A DNA stretch of 64,000 nt from Gluconobacter wancherniae NBRC 103581 (GTDB lineage Bacteria; Pseudomonadota; Alphaproteobacteria; Acetobacterales; Acetobacteraceae). Below are positions 46,138 to 55,668 of this stretch, one piece after another. A model generated the notes under the pieces. The model had not been told where the DNA came from. It saw only the letters and a list, made by a program, of their open reading frames with translations, and did no database searches. The DNA lies in contig NZ_BJUZ01000001.1 of assembly GCF_007988885.1 (NCBI RefSeq), positions 1 through 64,000 of the forward strand. The letters run 5' to 3'. Each line of letters starts with the position of its first letter. Position 1 is the first letter of the stretch. The position numbers and the translations under genes are program-made.

Positions 46138-47481
46138 GTGGATCATTCCCAGAGTATCGCCGCAAACCGCCTACCGCCGGACGTGCTGGCAAGAAATTTT
46201 TCAGATGCGCATCCGCCTCTGACGGCAGCTCAGGCTGTCATTGAAGCGGACCGGTGTTATTTCTGTTATGACGCTCCGTGTATTGAAGCTTGCCCGACCG
46301 GGATCAATATTCCCGGGTTCATAAAAAAGATCTCATCTGGAAATGTTTCGGGTTCCGCTCGAACTATTCTGGAGTCTAATATTTTTGGTGGCTCCTGCGC
46401 CCGCGTCTGTCCGACTGAAATCCTCTGCGAAGACAAATGCGTTCGCAATACGCAGGAAGACCGTCCTCTGCAGATAGGTGCCCTTCAGAGGCATGCCACA
46501 GACTGGCAGATGCAGAAAATGAAGCAGCCGTTTGCTCGCGCTCCTCTGACGGGTAAGCGTGTGGCAGTTATTGGCGCAGGGCCTGCCGGATTGTCCTGCG
46601 CTCATCGGCTTGCAGTGCATGGTTACGATGTCACGGTGTTCGATGCGCGCCCCAAGGCTGGCGGTCTGAATGAATATGGCGTCGCCGCGTATAAGCTTGC
46701 GGATGAGTTTGCGCAGAAGGAAGTGGATTTCGTTATGTCCATCGGTGGCATTACGATTGAAGCAGATATGAAGCTTGGACGCGACATGACGTTAGCCTCA
46801 TTGAAAGCTGAATTCGACGCAGTTTTCCTCGGCATTGGGCATGCTGGTGTCAGGGCTCTCGGGATTACGGGAGAGCATCTTGATGGCGTAAGAAACGCTG
46901 TGGATTTCATTGAAGAACTTCGGTCGTCTCCAACCAAGTCGGATGTCGCGGTGGGAAGACGTGTGGTCGTGATCGGTGGGGGAAATACCGCGATTGATGC
47001 CGCTGTTCAGGCGAAGCGACTGGGTGCGGAAGAGGTTACACTGGTTTATCGGAGGGCTGCGGATAATATGTCTGCAACGACCGTGGAGCAGGAATGGGCC
47101 CAGACGAACAACGTCACGTTGCGCTACTGGTCTGCACCGGTTCGTATTGACGGGGACGGAGGTAAGATATCGTCCATAACGTTTGCACGCGGGCTGCTGA
47201 AGGATGGCCGACCAGTGTATGAATTGGGTGAGTACACACTCGCTGCGGACATGCTCCTCAAGGCAGTGGGACAGCTTTTTCTTCCAGATCCACTAGTGGA
47301 TGATGAAATCCTGATCGAGGATGGCCGGATCAAGGTAGATGCCGAAGGGCGTACCACGATGCGCGGTGTTTACGCGGGTGGAGATTGTACGGCTGGGGAA
47401 GACCTGACGGTCGCCGCTGTGCGTGATGGTCGTAATGCTGCCGAAGCGATTAATGCTGATCTGATGATGGTGGGAAACTGA
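46138..47481 (+). CDS. preT: Dihydropyrimidine dehydrogenase subunit PreT
   Basis: 447 residues from a GTG at 46138 with GGAG 10 bases upstream. The N-terminal iron-sulfur domain has cysteine clusters CYFCYDAPCIEACPTGI and CARVCPTEILCEDKC. Two dinucleotide-binding folds follow: VAVIGAGPAGLSCAHRL near 142 and VVVIGGGNTAIDAAVQAKRLG near 282. This is the NAD(P)H-oxidising subunit that feeds electrons to PreA for reduction of uracil and thymine. preA starts 4 bases after the stop. Confidence 0.95.
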   Translation: MDHSQSIAANRLPPDVLARNFSDAHPPLTAAQAVIEADRCYFCYDAPCIEACPTGINIPGFIKKISSGNVSGSARTILESNIFGGSCARVCPTEILCEDKCVRNTQEDRPLQIGALQRHATDWQMQKMKQPFARAPLTGKRVAVIGAGPAGLSCAHRLAVHGYDVTVFDARPKAGGLNEYGVAAYKLADEFAQKEVDFVMSIGGITIEADMKLGRDMTLASLKAEFDAVFLGIGHAGVRALGITGEHLDGVRNAVDFIEELRSSPTKSDVAVGRRVVVIGGGNTAIDAAVQAKRLGAEEVTLVYRRAADNMSATTVEQEWAQTNNVTLRYWSAPVRIDGDGGKISSITFARGLLKDGRPVYELGEYTLAADMLLKAVGQLFLPDPLVDDEILIEDGRIKVDAEGRTTMRGVYAGGDCTAGEDLTVAAVRDGRNAAEAINADLMMVGN

Positions 47482-47484
47482 GCT

Positions 47485-48765
47485 ATGGCCGATCTGAGCA
47501 TCAATATTGCTGGTATTTGCTCTCCCAATCCTTTCTGGCTCGCTTCAGCGCCGCCGACTGACAAGGAATATAATGTTCGCCGGGCTCTTGAGGCAGGGTG
47601 GGGGGGCGTTGTCTGGAAAACGCTGGGTGAGGACCCGCCAGTTGTCAACGTCAGCAGCCGCTATGGCGCAACCCGGTATAACGGGCAGCGCATGGCGGGG
47701 CTCAATAATATTGAATTGATCACGGATCGGCCGCTTGCTGTAAATCTGGCCGAGATCAAGGCCGTAAAGAAAGACTATCCGGACCGCGCAATCATTGTCA
47801 GCATCATGGTCCCATGCGTCGAGGAAAGTTGGAAGCGCATCCTGCCGCTTGTGGAAGAGACGGGTGCTGATGGTATTGAGCTGAATTTCGGCTGCCCACA
47901 CGGAATGTCTGAGCGGAACATGGGTTCCGCGGTAGGGCAGGTTCCGGAATATGTGGAAATGGTGACCCGCTGGTGCAAGCAGTATACGCGCATGCCGGTC
48001 ATCGTGAAACTGACGCCGAACATCACGAATATCCTCAACCCTGCACGCGCGGCCCTTCGTGGTGGCGCGGACGCTGTGTCTTTGATCAATACGATTCAGT
48101 CTGTTGTGGGTGTTGATCTGGATGCGATGGCACCTATGCCAGTTGTGGGTGGTCTGGGCACGCATGGTGGCTATTGCGGTCCGGCCGTAAAGCCGATCGC
48201 ATTGCGCATGCTGGGGGAAATCGCCCGGACGCCAGATACGTCCGTCCTACCGATTTCTGGCATTGGCGGGATTTCAAACTGGCGGGATGCTGCCGAATTT
48301 CTCGTGATGGGTGCGACATCTCTACAGGTCTGCACAGCTGCGATGCATTATGGTTTTCGGATTGTGGAAGACATGATCGATGGTCTTTCACACTGGATGG
48401 ATGAAAAGGGCTTCGAAACGATTGCTGATGTAACGGGGCGTGCGATTCCGAATTTCGTAAATTGGAATCAGCTGAATCTGAAGTTCAAGACACTCGCGGC
48501 GATAGATCAGGATTCCTGCATCAAATGCGGCCTTTGCCATATCGCGTGCGAAGACACCTCACATCAGGCGATTTCTAAAAGCCTGCTGAATAACGAACGT
48601 CATTACGAGGTAATCGAAGAAGAATGTGTGGGATGCAATCTATGCGCGCATGTCTGCCCGGTGGACGATTGCATCACAATGGTACCGCAGCCCTTTGATG
48701 GCGTTCAGACATGGACCGAACACCCCAATAATCCGATGCGCAAACTCCCCGCTGAAGCCGGCTGA
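47485..48765 (+). CDS. preA: Dihydropyrimidine dehydrogenase subunit PreA
   Basis: 426 residues. A DHODH-type FMN barrel has LASAPPTDKEYNVRRALEAGWGG, NFGCPHGMSERNMGSAVGQVPE, KLTPNITNI and ISGIGGISNWRDAAEFLVMGA. Two 4Fe-4S clusters follow at the C-terminus (CIKCGLCHIACED and CVGCNLCAHVCPVDDC). It reduces uracil and thymine to the dihydro forms with electrons from PreT. The position of the catalytic Cys of mammalian enzyme is Val here (GSAVGQ); as recalled, bacterial PreA also lacks Cys there, so this is not seen as a defect. Confidence 0.95.
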   Translation: MADLSINIAGICSPNPFWLASAPPTDKEYNVRRALEAGWGGVVWKTLGEDPPVVNVSSRYGATRYNGQRMAGLNNIELITDRPLAVNLAEIKAVKKDYPDRAIIVSIMVPCVEESWKRILPLVEETGADGIELNFGCPHGMSERNMGSAVGQVPEYVEMVTRWCKQYTRMPVIVKLTPNITNILNPARAALRGGADAVSLINTIQSVVGVDLDAMAPMPVVGGLGTHGGYCGPAVKPIALRMLGEIARTPDTSVLPISGIGGISNWRDAAEFLVMGATSLQVCTAAMHYGFRIVEDMIDGLSHWMDEKGFETIADVTGRAIPNFVNWNQLNLKFKTLAAIDQDSCIKCGLCHIACEDTSHQAISKSLLNNERHYEVIEEECVGCNLCAHVCPVDDCITMVPQPFDGVQTWTEHPNNPMRKLPAEAG

Positions 48766-48815
48766 TCGCCGGGCTCACAGCCAAAGCAGCACAATACCTA
48801 CGACGGAGAACGACA

Positions 48816-50078
48816 ATGAGCACACAGCAGTCATCTGGCGCGGTTGGCAATATCATTGTGGATGGGCAGAAGCTCTGGGATGATATTCTGGAGACCGCAA
48901 AATTTGGCGGAACAGCGAAGGGCGGCATCAAACGTCTGACGCTGACGCAGGAAGACCGTCAGGTGCGTGACTGGTTTACCAAGGCCTGTGAAGCTGTTGG
49001 GTGCAGTGTCTCGTATGATTCTCTGGGGAACCAGTTTGCCCGGCGCCCAGGAACGGATGATGCCCTTGCGCCGATCACTATGGGAAGTCATCTGGACACG
49101 CAGCCGACCGGCGGAAAATTTGACGGCATTATTGGAGTTTTGGGTGGGCTGGCGGTCCTGCGGACGCTCCATGAGACCAAGCGCGAGACCCGCCATCCAA
49201 TCGAGCTGATCAACTGGACGAACGAAGAAGGCTCGCGTTTTGCACCTGCCATGCTGTGTTCGGGCGTATTTGCTGGCGTTTTTACGGAACAGGAAGCTCT
49301 CGATAAAAAGGATCGTGAGGGTATTCGCTTTGAGGATGCTCTTAATGGCATCGGATATCGTGGCGTGGCGCCGTGTGGAGATCATCCCGTTGCGGCATAT
49401 TTCGAACTTCATATTGAGCAGGGGCCCATTCTTGAGGCCGAGCATCAGACAATCGGTATTGTAACCGGTGTTCAGGGTATGCGCTGGTATGAAGTCACGC
49501 TCAGAGGGCAGGATGCACATGCAGGCAGCACACCGATGCGTATGCGCGCCGATGCTTTGGTGACAGCTGCACGCATGATCGATGCAGTTCAGAAAATTGC
49601 GCTGGAAAATGGGCCAGACGCGGTGGGAACCGTTGGGCTTATTGAAAATACGCCCAATAGTCGGAACGTGGTGCCGGGAGAGGTATTTTTTACGGTTGAT
49701 TTCCGCGATCCCGATGATGGCGTTGTTCAGAAAATGGAAGAGACATTCTATCGGATAGCGAATGACCTCGCGGAAAAGGCAGGTTTGACGCTGGAGCTGG
49801 CGCGCGTCTGGGATTCTCCTGCTGTTCATTTTGATGTCGAGTGTATTGCTTCCGTGCGGCGGTCAGCCGAAACACTCGGATACCCGGCCAGAGCCATCGT
49901 TTCAGGTGCTGGCCATGATGCTGCATATATGGCGCGGATTACTCCGACATCGATGATCTTTGTACCCTGTGCGGGTGGCCTCAGCCACAACGAGGCAGAA
50001 AGTGCGGAGTCCGATGATGTCACGGCAGGGGCCAATGTGCTACTTCGTGCCGTATTAGAAACGGATATGCGTCTTTGA
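48816..50078 (+). CDS. N-carbamoyl-beta-alanine amidohydrolase (M20 family)
   Basis: 420 residues. It is of the M20 hydantoinase/carbamoylase group with two-metal motifs GSHLDTQPTGGKFDG, NEEGSRFAPAMLCSG, FELHIEQGPIL, and HAGSTPMRMRADAL in the lid domain; SGAGHDAAYMA and GGLSHNEAE complete the site. Relatives act on allantoate, N-carbamoyl amino acids or beta-ureidopropionate. In the preT-preA operon the substrate is most likely N-carbamoyl-beta-alanine, giving beta-alanine, CO2 and ammonia. A GGAGA site precedes the ATG. Confidence 0.88.
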   Translation: MSTQQSSGAVGNIIVDGQKLWDDILETAKFGGTAKGGIKRLTLTQEDRQVRDWFTKACEAVGCSVSYDSLGNQFARRPGTDDALAPITMGSHLDTQPTGGKFDGIIGVLGGLAVLRTLHETKRETRHPIELINWTNEEGSRFAPAMLCSGVFAGVFTEQEALDKKDREGIRFEDALNGIGYRGVAPCGDHPVAAYFELHIEQGPILEAEHQTIGIVTGVQGMRWYEVTLRGQDAHAGSTPMRMRADALVTAARMIDAVQKIALENGPDAVGTVGLIENTPNSRNVVPGEVFFTVDFRDPDDGVVQKMEETFYRIANDLAEKAGLTLELARVWDSPAVHFDVECIASVRRSAETLGYPARAIVSGAGHDAAYMARITPTSMIFVPCAGGLSHNEAESAESDDVTAGANVLLRAVLETDMRL

Positions 50079-50089
50079 AACGCTAAAAG

Positions 50090-50374
50090 ATGACAGTAAT
50101 GCCCAACCGGGGAACACTTCTTGCCTCAGCCCCCGCAGCCCTCATTACGCAGTGCGGAACGGCGATGGCAACTCCAATACGCCGAAAAGTCATTTTCGAT
50201 ACTGATCCTAGTATTGATGATGTCATGGCGGTTCTTTTCCTGCAGGCTGTGCCGGATGTTCAAAAGGGGCCAGCAAGTGCATGGGACAGCCGTCCATCTC
50301 AGAAAGTCTGCGTTGACGTGGATTCAGAGCACATGAAGGCGCTTTTTCGCCACACGCTACAGCAGGCATCCTGA
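50090..50374 (+). pseudogene. Nucleoside hydrolase remnant with a large internal deletion
   Basis: 94 residues. The N-terminal part PIRRKVIFDTDPSIDDVMAVLFL is the calcium-binding start of inosine-uridine nucleoside hydrolases, and VCVDVDSEHMKALFRHTL is their C-terminal end, joined in frame at QAVPDVQKGPAS. Roughly 230 residues, including most of the active site, are missing. It sits in the operon between the carbamoylase and the NCS1 transporter. It keeps its reading frame and start but cannot be an active enzyme of this family. Confidence 0.75.
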
Positions 50375-50400
50375 TTTTTCCAGATAACGGAGATACGTTC

Positions 50401-51819
50401 ATGAAAGCAGCTTTTGCAGCGGATCTCTATAACGAGGAACTTGCCCCTGTTGCTCCGGAAAGGCGGAACTGGTCATGGCTCAACATGGCGACCGTCTGGA
50501 TGGGCATGGTGCACAATATCGTCGCCTACGAGGCTGCTGCTGGTCTTATGGCCATTGGTCTTTCTGCCTGGGAATGCCTCGAAGTTGTCGCGGTGGCCTA
50601 TGCAATTTTATTCGTGACAATGTGGTTCAATGCCCGTGCCGGGACGCGTTATGGCATCCCATTCTGTGTTCTGATCCGGTCTGCATTTGGCCCCAAGGGA
50701 GCTCAGATCCCGGTAATTCTCCGGGGTTTTTGTGCAGTCTTTTGGTTTTCGGTGCAGGCTTATGGGGCCACTCAGGCAATGGATGCCATTTTATCGACGC
50801 TGAGTGCGACATGGGCCAGTTTCAATGAATATATTCTTGGAATGCCTGAGAAACGCTGGGCTGCAATGGCAATTGTCTGGGCACTTCATGCATGGATTTC
50901 CAGTCATGGCGTCCATCGCATCAGGAATTTTGAACTGATTGCGGGCCCATTAGTGATTGTGGTTGGCCTTATGGCAACATTCTGGGGGCTGCATGTCGGG
51001 CATGGACTTGGCCCTCTTTTCTCCGTTCCATCCCACTTGCATGGATTAGCGTTTGTGGGGGCATTTGCGGTTGGTGTCACCGGTATGATCGGGATGTGGG
51101 CGACGTTTGCTGTGAATATTCCCGATCTGTCGCGTTTTGTACGCTCTCAGCGTGATCAGGTGATCGGTCAGGCAATTGGTTTGCCACTAACCGCCCTCGT
51201 TTTCACGCCTATGGCAATCATTACCACGTCCGCTACAGTCCTGCTCTTCGGGCGACCGATCTGGAACCCGACAGAGCTTTTGCTGGCACTTAATCAGCCA
51301 ATGATTACGGTTATTGGTGGCGCAACCCTGATATTGGCGACGCTTTCGGTAAATGTTGTCGCCAATATTCTGCCAGCGTCATACGATCTTATAAATCTCT
51401 TTCCCCGCCATCTGGATTTCAGACGCGCCAGCCAGCTTGTTCTCATATTGGGCGTGTTTTTCGTACCGTGGCTATGGTTTGATCATGCCGCTAATATTTA
51501 TCGGATGCTCGATATCATCGGTGGTACGCTTGGGCCGGTAACCGGCATCATGCTGGCGGATTATTATGTAATCCGCAGACAGGCACTCGATGTAAATGCG
51601 CTGTATCGGCATGAAGATATCTATGACGGTAACAGAGGCTGGCACCTCCCTGCGATTATTGCACTGCTTGTTGGCGCCGCTGTTACCTCCGCCGGAGAGT
51701 TCATCCCTGCGTTTCATTCTGTGGGTGCAATTGCATGGTTTGTGGGCGTTCTTCTGGGGTTTGGAATTTATGTCGCTTTGGCTCGCAAGGTTCCGATCCC
51801 AAGCGTATTAGGCATGTAA
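50401..51819 (+). CDS. NCS1-family nucleobase transporter
   Basis: 472 residues with about 12 membrane helices. The NCS1 pattern is clear: NWSWLNMATVWMGMVHNIVAYEAAAGL at the start, TRYGIPFCVLIRSAFGPKGAQIPVILRG, the mid segment FAVNIPDLSRFVRSQRDQVIGQAIG and the TGIMLADYYVIRR loop. The family moves uracil, cytosine, allantoin or hydantoin with cations. As the last gene of the pre operon it most likely imports uracil or thymine. Confidence 0.92.
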   Translation: MKAAFAADLYNEELAPVAPERRNWSWLNMATVWMGMVHNIVAYEAAAGLMAIGLSAWECLEVVAVAYAILFVTMWFNARAGTRYGIPFCVLIRSAFGPKGAQIPVILRGFCAVFWFSVQAYGATQAMDAILSTLSATWASFNEYILGMPEKRWAAMAIVWALHAWISSHGVHRIRNFELIAGPLVIVVGLMATFWGLHVGHGLGPLFSVPSHLHGLAFVGAFAVGVTGMIGMWATFAVNIPDLSRFVRSQRDQVIGQAIGLPLTALVFTPMAIITTSATVLLFGRPIWNPTELLLALNQPMITVIGGATLILATLSVNVVANILPASYDLINLFPRHLDFRRASQLVLILGVFFVPWLWFDHAANIYRMLDIIGGTLGPVTGIMLADYYVIRRQALDVNALYRHEDIYDGNRGWHLPAIIALLVGAAVTSAGEFIPAFHSVGAIAWFVGVLLGFGIYVALARKVPIPSVLGM

Positions 51820-51995
51820 CGATCGGTACATGAAGCTTTAATGAAGAAGTTATCTGTTTCGATGAAGAATCATTGTGGTCGTTAAGGCGGTTTGCTATCA
51901 ATTTGACTGCTCAGTCAGCTTTGCAACAATCCAGCCCTGAGCAGACTGCGAAAAAAAGCCGCCGTTTGCTCGCTTTGGAAGGAAAACGCGTTTCC

Positions 51996-54437
51996 ATGTC
52001 GCTTCCTTTTACCCGAACATGTTATGTGACGCTCCTTGCCGGTACTGCCCTTGCCAGCACCATTGCCCATGCCGCGCCAGCGCGTCATGCACATCGTGCT
52101 GCTGCTTCAACGGTCAGTAGCAAAAGCGCTCAGGGGAAAGCCAAGCCTGTAGCTAGCCCTCCCGTGGTTGCAGTCCAGCCGCGTCCCCATGATGTAACTG
52201 CCTCCAGCCAGGCCGAAGAAGTCAATGTTTCCGGCCGCAGTGCGCGTACGCGCTCTCCAGGTGGCGGATTGATGCGGGTCGAGACTGTGCCAAAAGCAGT
52301 GCAGACAATCACTCGTGACTTCATTGCCAAGCAGATGCCTTCCGCAAACGTGCAGCAGCTTATTGCTATGTTGCCAAGTGTGAACGTTTCGCAGCAGGAC
52401 GCGGCTGGTCTGTATTCAGGTCAGGTCAATGTTCGTGGCTTTGATCAGAGCGAAGTCGGCTGGACACTGGACGGGGCCCCACTGAACGACATTGGCGGTG
52501 GGCAGTTCTATGCCAACGAAGTTCTGGAATCCGAAGATCTGGAGACTGTTTCTCTTCAGCCTGGGTCTGTCGATATCAACAGCCCGGTGGTGAATGCTTC
52601 TGCTGGCCTGACGAGCATGACCATGACCAACCCCACCACACGTGCAGGCGGTTTGATGGATGTTTCGTTCGGATCCTATGACACGTTCCGTCAGTTCTTG
52701 CGTCTGAACTCCGGCTATATTGGGAACAGCGGTATCAGAGCCATGTTCGCGTTCAGCCATACAAAGGGTAATCAGTGGCGTGGGGCGGGTCAGGCAGAGA
52801 AGTTCCATTATGATTTTAAGGCTGTAAAAGATTTTGATAACGGTAGCCACACGGGTTTGACGGTCTCGTATAATGATCAGGTCAATGATTCTTATTTAAA
52901 TCCTAGCCTTACGCAGTACCTGAAATCCGGATATAGCAATAATTACGCGGCAGATTACGCAGGTGCGACCTCGGCGGGTGCTGCTTATTATAAATTGCAC
53001 GTTAATCCGTTCCGAAATGTTGTTGCAGCACTTCCGACCCATATTGTGATTTCGCCCAAAATTTCGATCGATGATTCCCTGTATTTTTGGCATGGAATTG
53101 GAAACGGAACAGGCGCAGGCTTGGTCAATTCCTCAACCGGCCTCGGTAATCAGGCTGTTACGGTTGATTTGAATGGGGCGACTTCGGCTCTTGCGCTGAC
53201 ACCTTCTAATCAGGAGCAGTTTCGTACAGGCAACACGCTGTCCCTGCATTACAAACCAGATCGGCACAATGATCTGTCACTGGGGTGGTGGTACGAATAT
53301 TCGAACCTCCTGCAGTATTCCCCTTATGGTCAGGTCAATCAGGCGACTGGGCAGCCATACAATATCTGGGGTACGGGTAATGTCATCAAGACGAGCACCG
53401 GGCAGGACTACAATGTCCGCAACTTCCTGACACTGACGCAGGTGAACATGCTGTTCATCGGCGATGAAATGAAATATTTTAATGATCGTCTTCATGTGAC
53501 GCTCGGCTTCAAGGAAGCGATGGTCACCCGTCGGACCTACGATTACACACCCGGCACTACCTACAACCGAAATCTGCATAACGCCGAGCCGCTGCCACAA
53601 GTTGGCGCGGCGTGGAATTTCGATCATAAAAATCAGATCTATATTTCAGGAAGTACAAACTTTAGAATGCCCGCGAATACATCGCTGGTTGATTATTACG
53701 GTACCGCCAAGAAGCAAACCCAGATCGGTGGGGCCAGCAATCCTGAGTACACGATCGAGGAAGAACTGGGTTATCGCTACAACGGTGATGTCATTGTTGG
53801 ATCGGTGTCCTTCTTCAACTACAACTTGTCAAACCGTCAGCAGTCTCTGAACTATTATCTGAATGGCGCATCTTACAGCCAGACTGTGAACGCCGGTGGC
53901 CAGACAACGCGCGGTGTGGACGTTCAGCTTAGTACGCGGCCAATCTGGCATCATTTGCGCCCATATGTGACGTTCGAATATCTGCACTCGACCATTGATA
54001 ATAACATCAAGGCGGCTACCACGACGGGCACGACCGATTATCTTCCCACCAAAGGCAAGACGGCAATTCGCTCCCCTCATGAAATGGCTGGGATCGGTAT
54101 TGATTATGATGACGGCAGTTTCTGGTTTTCTGGGCAGATCAAATATGTCGGGAAGCAGTATGCCACGTTCACAAACGATAGCTCCATCCCGCAATACATC
54201 ACCAACAATGTAGGGCTAGGCTATCGTTTTCATAACGCCGGCTTCCTGAAGTCCCCGCAGATCCAGCTCAACATGCAGAACCTGACCGGCGCTAAATTCC
54301 GTAGCGGCGTTTATGGTTTCACAACCAATGCCAATGCCACCAAAGGCATTTATGGCGGCACGATCGCAGGGTCTGCGCCAACCTATTATCTTCAGGTACC
54401 ATTCAGCGCGATGGTCACACTTTCCACCGGCTTTTAA
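51996..54437 (+). CDS. TonB-dependent outer-membrane receptor
   Basis: 813 residues from the ATG at 51996; the upstream TTG would add 41 residues before the signal peptide. Signal peptide to about 26, then an Ala/His/Lys-rich region, a TonB-box-like EEVNVSGRS, a plug domain (PKAVQTITRDFIAKQMP, NVRGFDQSEVGWTLDGAPLNDIGGG) and a long beta barrel ending TYYLQVPFSAMVTLSTGF. It belongs to the same receptor class as the broken gene at 28259-30566. Its place after the pyrimidine operon suggests uptake of nucleosides or bases, which is unproven. A terminator follows. Confidence 0.9.
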   Translation: MSLPFTRTCYVTLLAGTALASTIAHAAPARHAHRAAASTVSSKSAQGKAKPVASPPVVAVQPRPHDVTASSQAEEVNVSGRSARTRSPGGGLMRVETVPKAVQTITRDFIAKQMPSANVQQLIAMLPSVNVSQQDAAGLYSGQVNVRGFDQSEVGWTLDGAPLNDIGGGQFYANEVLESEDLETVSLQPGSVDINSPVVNASAGLTSMTMTNPTTRAGGLMDVSFGSYDTFRQFLRLNSGYIGNSGIRAMFAFSHTKGNQWRGAGQAEKFHYDFKAVKDFDNGSHTGLTVSYNDQVNDSYLNPSLTQYLKSGYSNNYAADYAGATSAGAAYYKLHVNPFRNVVAALPTHIVISPKISIDDSLYFWHGIGNGTGAGLVNSSTGLGNQAVTVDLNGATSALALTPSNQEQFRTGNTLSLHYKPDRHNDLSLGWWYEYSNLLQYSPYGQVNQATGQPYNIWGTGNVIKTSTGQDYNVRNFLTLTQVNMLFIGDEMKYFNDRLHVTLGFKEAMVTRRTYDYTPGTTYNRNLHNAEPLPQVGAAWNFDHKNQIYISGSTNFRMPANTSLVDYYGTAKKQTQIGGASNPEYTIEEELGYRYNGDVIVGSVSFFNYNLSNRQQSLNYYLNGASYSQTVNAGGQTTRGVDVQLSTRPIWHHLRPYVTFEYLHSTIDNNIKAATTTGTTDYLPTKGKTAIRSPHEMAGIGIDYDDGSFWFSGQIKYVGKQYATFTNDSSIPQYITNNVGLGYRFHNAGFLKSPQIQLNMQNLTGAKFRSGVYGFTTNANATKGIYGGTIAGSAPTYYLQVPFSAMVTLSTGF

Positions 54438-54452
54438 GAGCCGAAGACGTTA

Positions 54453-54491
54453 AAAAAACCTGCTTTCCGAACGATGGAAAGCAGGTTTTTT
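54453..54491. terminator. Bidirectional rho-independent terminator
   Basis: AACCTGCTTTCC (54457-54468), loop GAACGAT, GGAAAGCAGGTT (54476-54487), flanked by A and T runs on both sides. The stem is a perfect 12 bp and extends into A/T pairs. It separates the receptor gene from the convergent nucleoside hydrolase. Confidence 0.92.
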
Positions 54492-54512
54492 ATTTTGGAT
54501 TTTGAGAAGAAA

Positions 54513-55646
54513 TCAGGGCAGTGGTTTACCGCTCACCGGGTTCTGAGGGCGGTCAATCAGCTGCTTCAGAAGATTTTCCAGGCGCGGTACATCTACTTTT
54601 TGCACGACTGTGTTCTTCTGTTCTCCAAGTCCTGGTTCATAGCCCGGTGTCCATGACAAGACGTCGCCATAGGCTGCACCAAACTGTGCATTCACATCGA
54701 TAAAGAGCTCTGCTTTCTTGGTGATGAGGCTTGGGTCCAGCCACACTGCAACAGCAATTTCATCCCAGAGCGGAAAGCCCCCTTTGTTCTGGCGGACCAT
54801 ATGCGCCACGGGCGTGTTACCTGAGCCAAGGCGCTTCACGAGCTCTGGTGAAAATTCGGTATCTGTTGACGGATCAGAAGGTACCATCGTGATATGGCGC
54901 CAGGGTGAGCGCAACACGATGCTCGCCGCATCCGGGTCGAAACGGAGGTTGAATTCGCGACGCGGGGAGTTGATGAATTCGCGCGCAAATTCGGCAGCAA
55001 CCTGATCTTTCCGCGTTTGTTGGGGGTTCAAGCTGCCGCCCATATAGACCAGTTCCTTTGCAAGCCCTGCAAATTCCGGATCAAGGCGTTCTGCCAGTGC
55101 GAGATTTGTAAATGGACCCGTCGCAATGATGGTGACCTGGCCGGGGTAGCGATGCACCATACGGATCATAAAGTCCGCGGCACGTTCGCTTTCTGCTTTT
55201 TTGGTCGCATTGCCCTCGGGTAAATCGGGAACGACATCTGGACCATGATAAGGTGGAAGCGCCTGAAGTGTGGGTTCAACCCAGTGCTTCATCCAAGCGC
55301 CCTTCCACGTCAGCTTCCCATAGAGTGACTCCCAGCGCTCCGTCAGTTTTTCTGAGTTTACGAGCGGATAGGTTGCACCCGCCATAACGGGAATATCCGG
55401 GCGCCCCGCAATTTCAACGCCGCGCAGTGCTTGAGCAGTGGCCTGTTTTTGCCAGACATCACCAGACACGGTGGTAATGCCCAGAACTTCTACATTAGGT
55501 GCTTTGATGGCGAGCCATTGTGCGAGTGCGAAGCCATCGTCATCAAAAATGACCTTTCGGCTTTCGGCGCTTGCAACCTGCGTAAAGCCTAGCGTTGCGG
55601 CCGCCACGGCGAGGCCGAGCCATTTTTTGCCAGATTGTGTTCTCAT
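54513..55646 (-). CDS. Periplasmic nucleoside hydrolase-like protein
   Basis: 377 residues from the ATG at 55646 (GGAAGG upstream). Signal peptide to about 28 (LGFTQVASA). The fold is of the inosine-uridine nucleoside hydrolase family: NVEVLGITTVSGD, IPVMAGATYPLV, VTIIATGPFTNLALAERLDPEF, KELVYMGGSLNP and EFNLRFDPDAASIVL. The usual DTDPGxDD calcium motif reads FDDDGFALAQ here, so two of the metal-binding Asp residues are replaced. Export suggests release of bases outside the inner membrane, to be taken in by the NCS1 or BMP systems. Confidence 0.85.
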   Translation of the reverse strand: MRTQSGKKWLGLAVAAATLGFTQVASAESRKVIFDDDGFALAQWLAIKAPNVEVLGITTVSGDVWQKQATAQALRGVEIAGRPDIPVMAGATYPLVNSEKLTERWESLYGKLTWKGAWMKHWVEPTLQALPPYHGPDVVPDLPEGNATKKAESERAADFMIRMVHRYPGQVTIIATGPFTNLALAERLDPEFAGLAKELVYMGGSLNPQQTRKDQVAAEFAREFINSPRREFNLRFDPDAASIVLRSPWRHITMVPSDPSTDTEFSPELVKRLGSGNTPVAHMVRQNKGGFPLWDEIAVAVWLDPSLITKKAELFIDVNAQFGAAYGDVLSWTPGYEPGLGEQKNTVVQKVDVPRLENLLKQLIDRPQNPVSGKPLP

Positions 55647-55668
55647 TTTTGGCCTTCCTGCTGCCGGA

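Noticed and set aside
47905-47940. Missing catalytic Cys in PreA (Val in GSAVGQ)
   Set aside because: Compared with mammalian enzyme it looks like a defect, but as recalled bacterial PreA such as that of E. coli also lacks Cys there, so it is probably normal.
48831-49829. Minus-strand open frame of 332 codons opposite the carbamoylase gene
   Set aside because: The plus strand carries a clear M20 hydrolase with all metal motifs. The antisense translation shows no family features and has no ribosome site.
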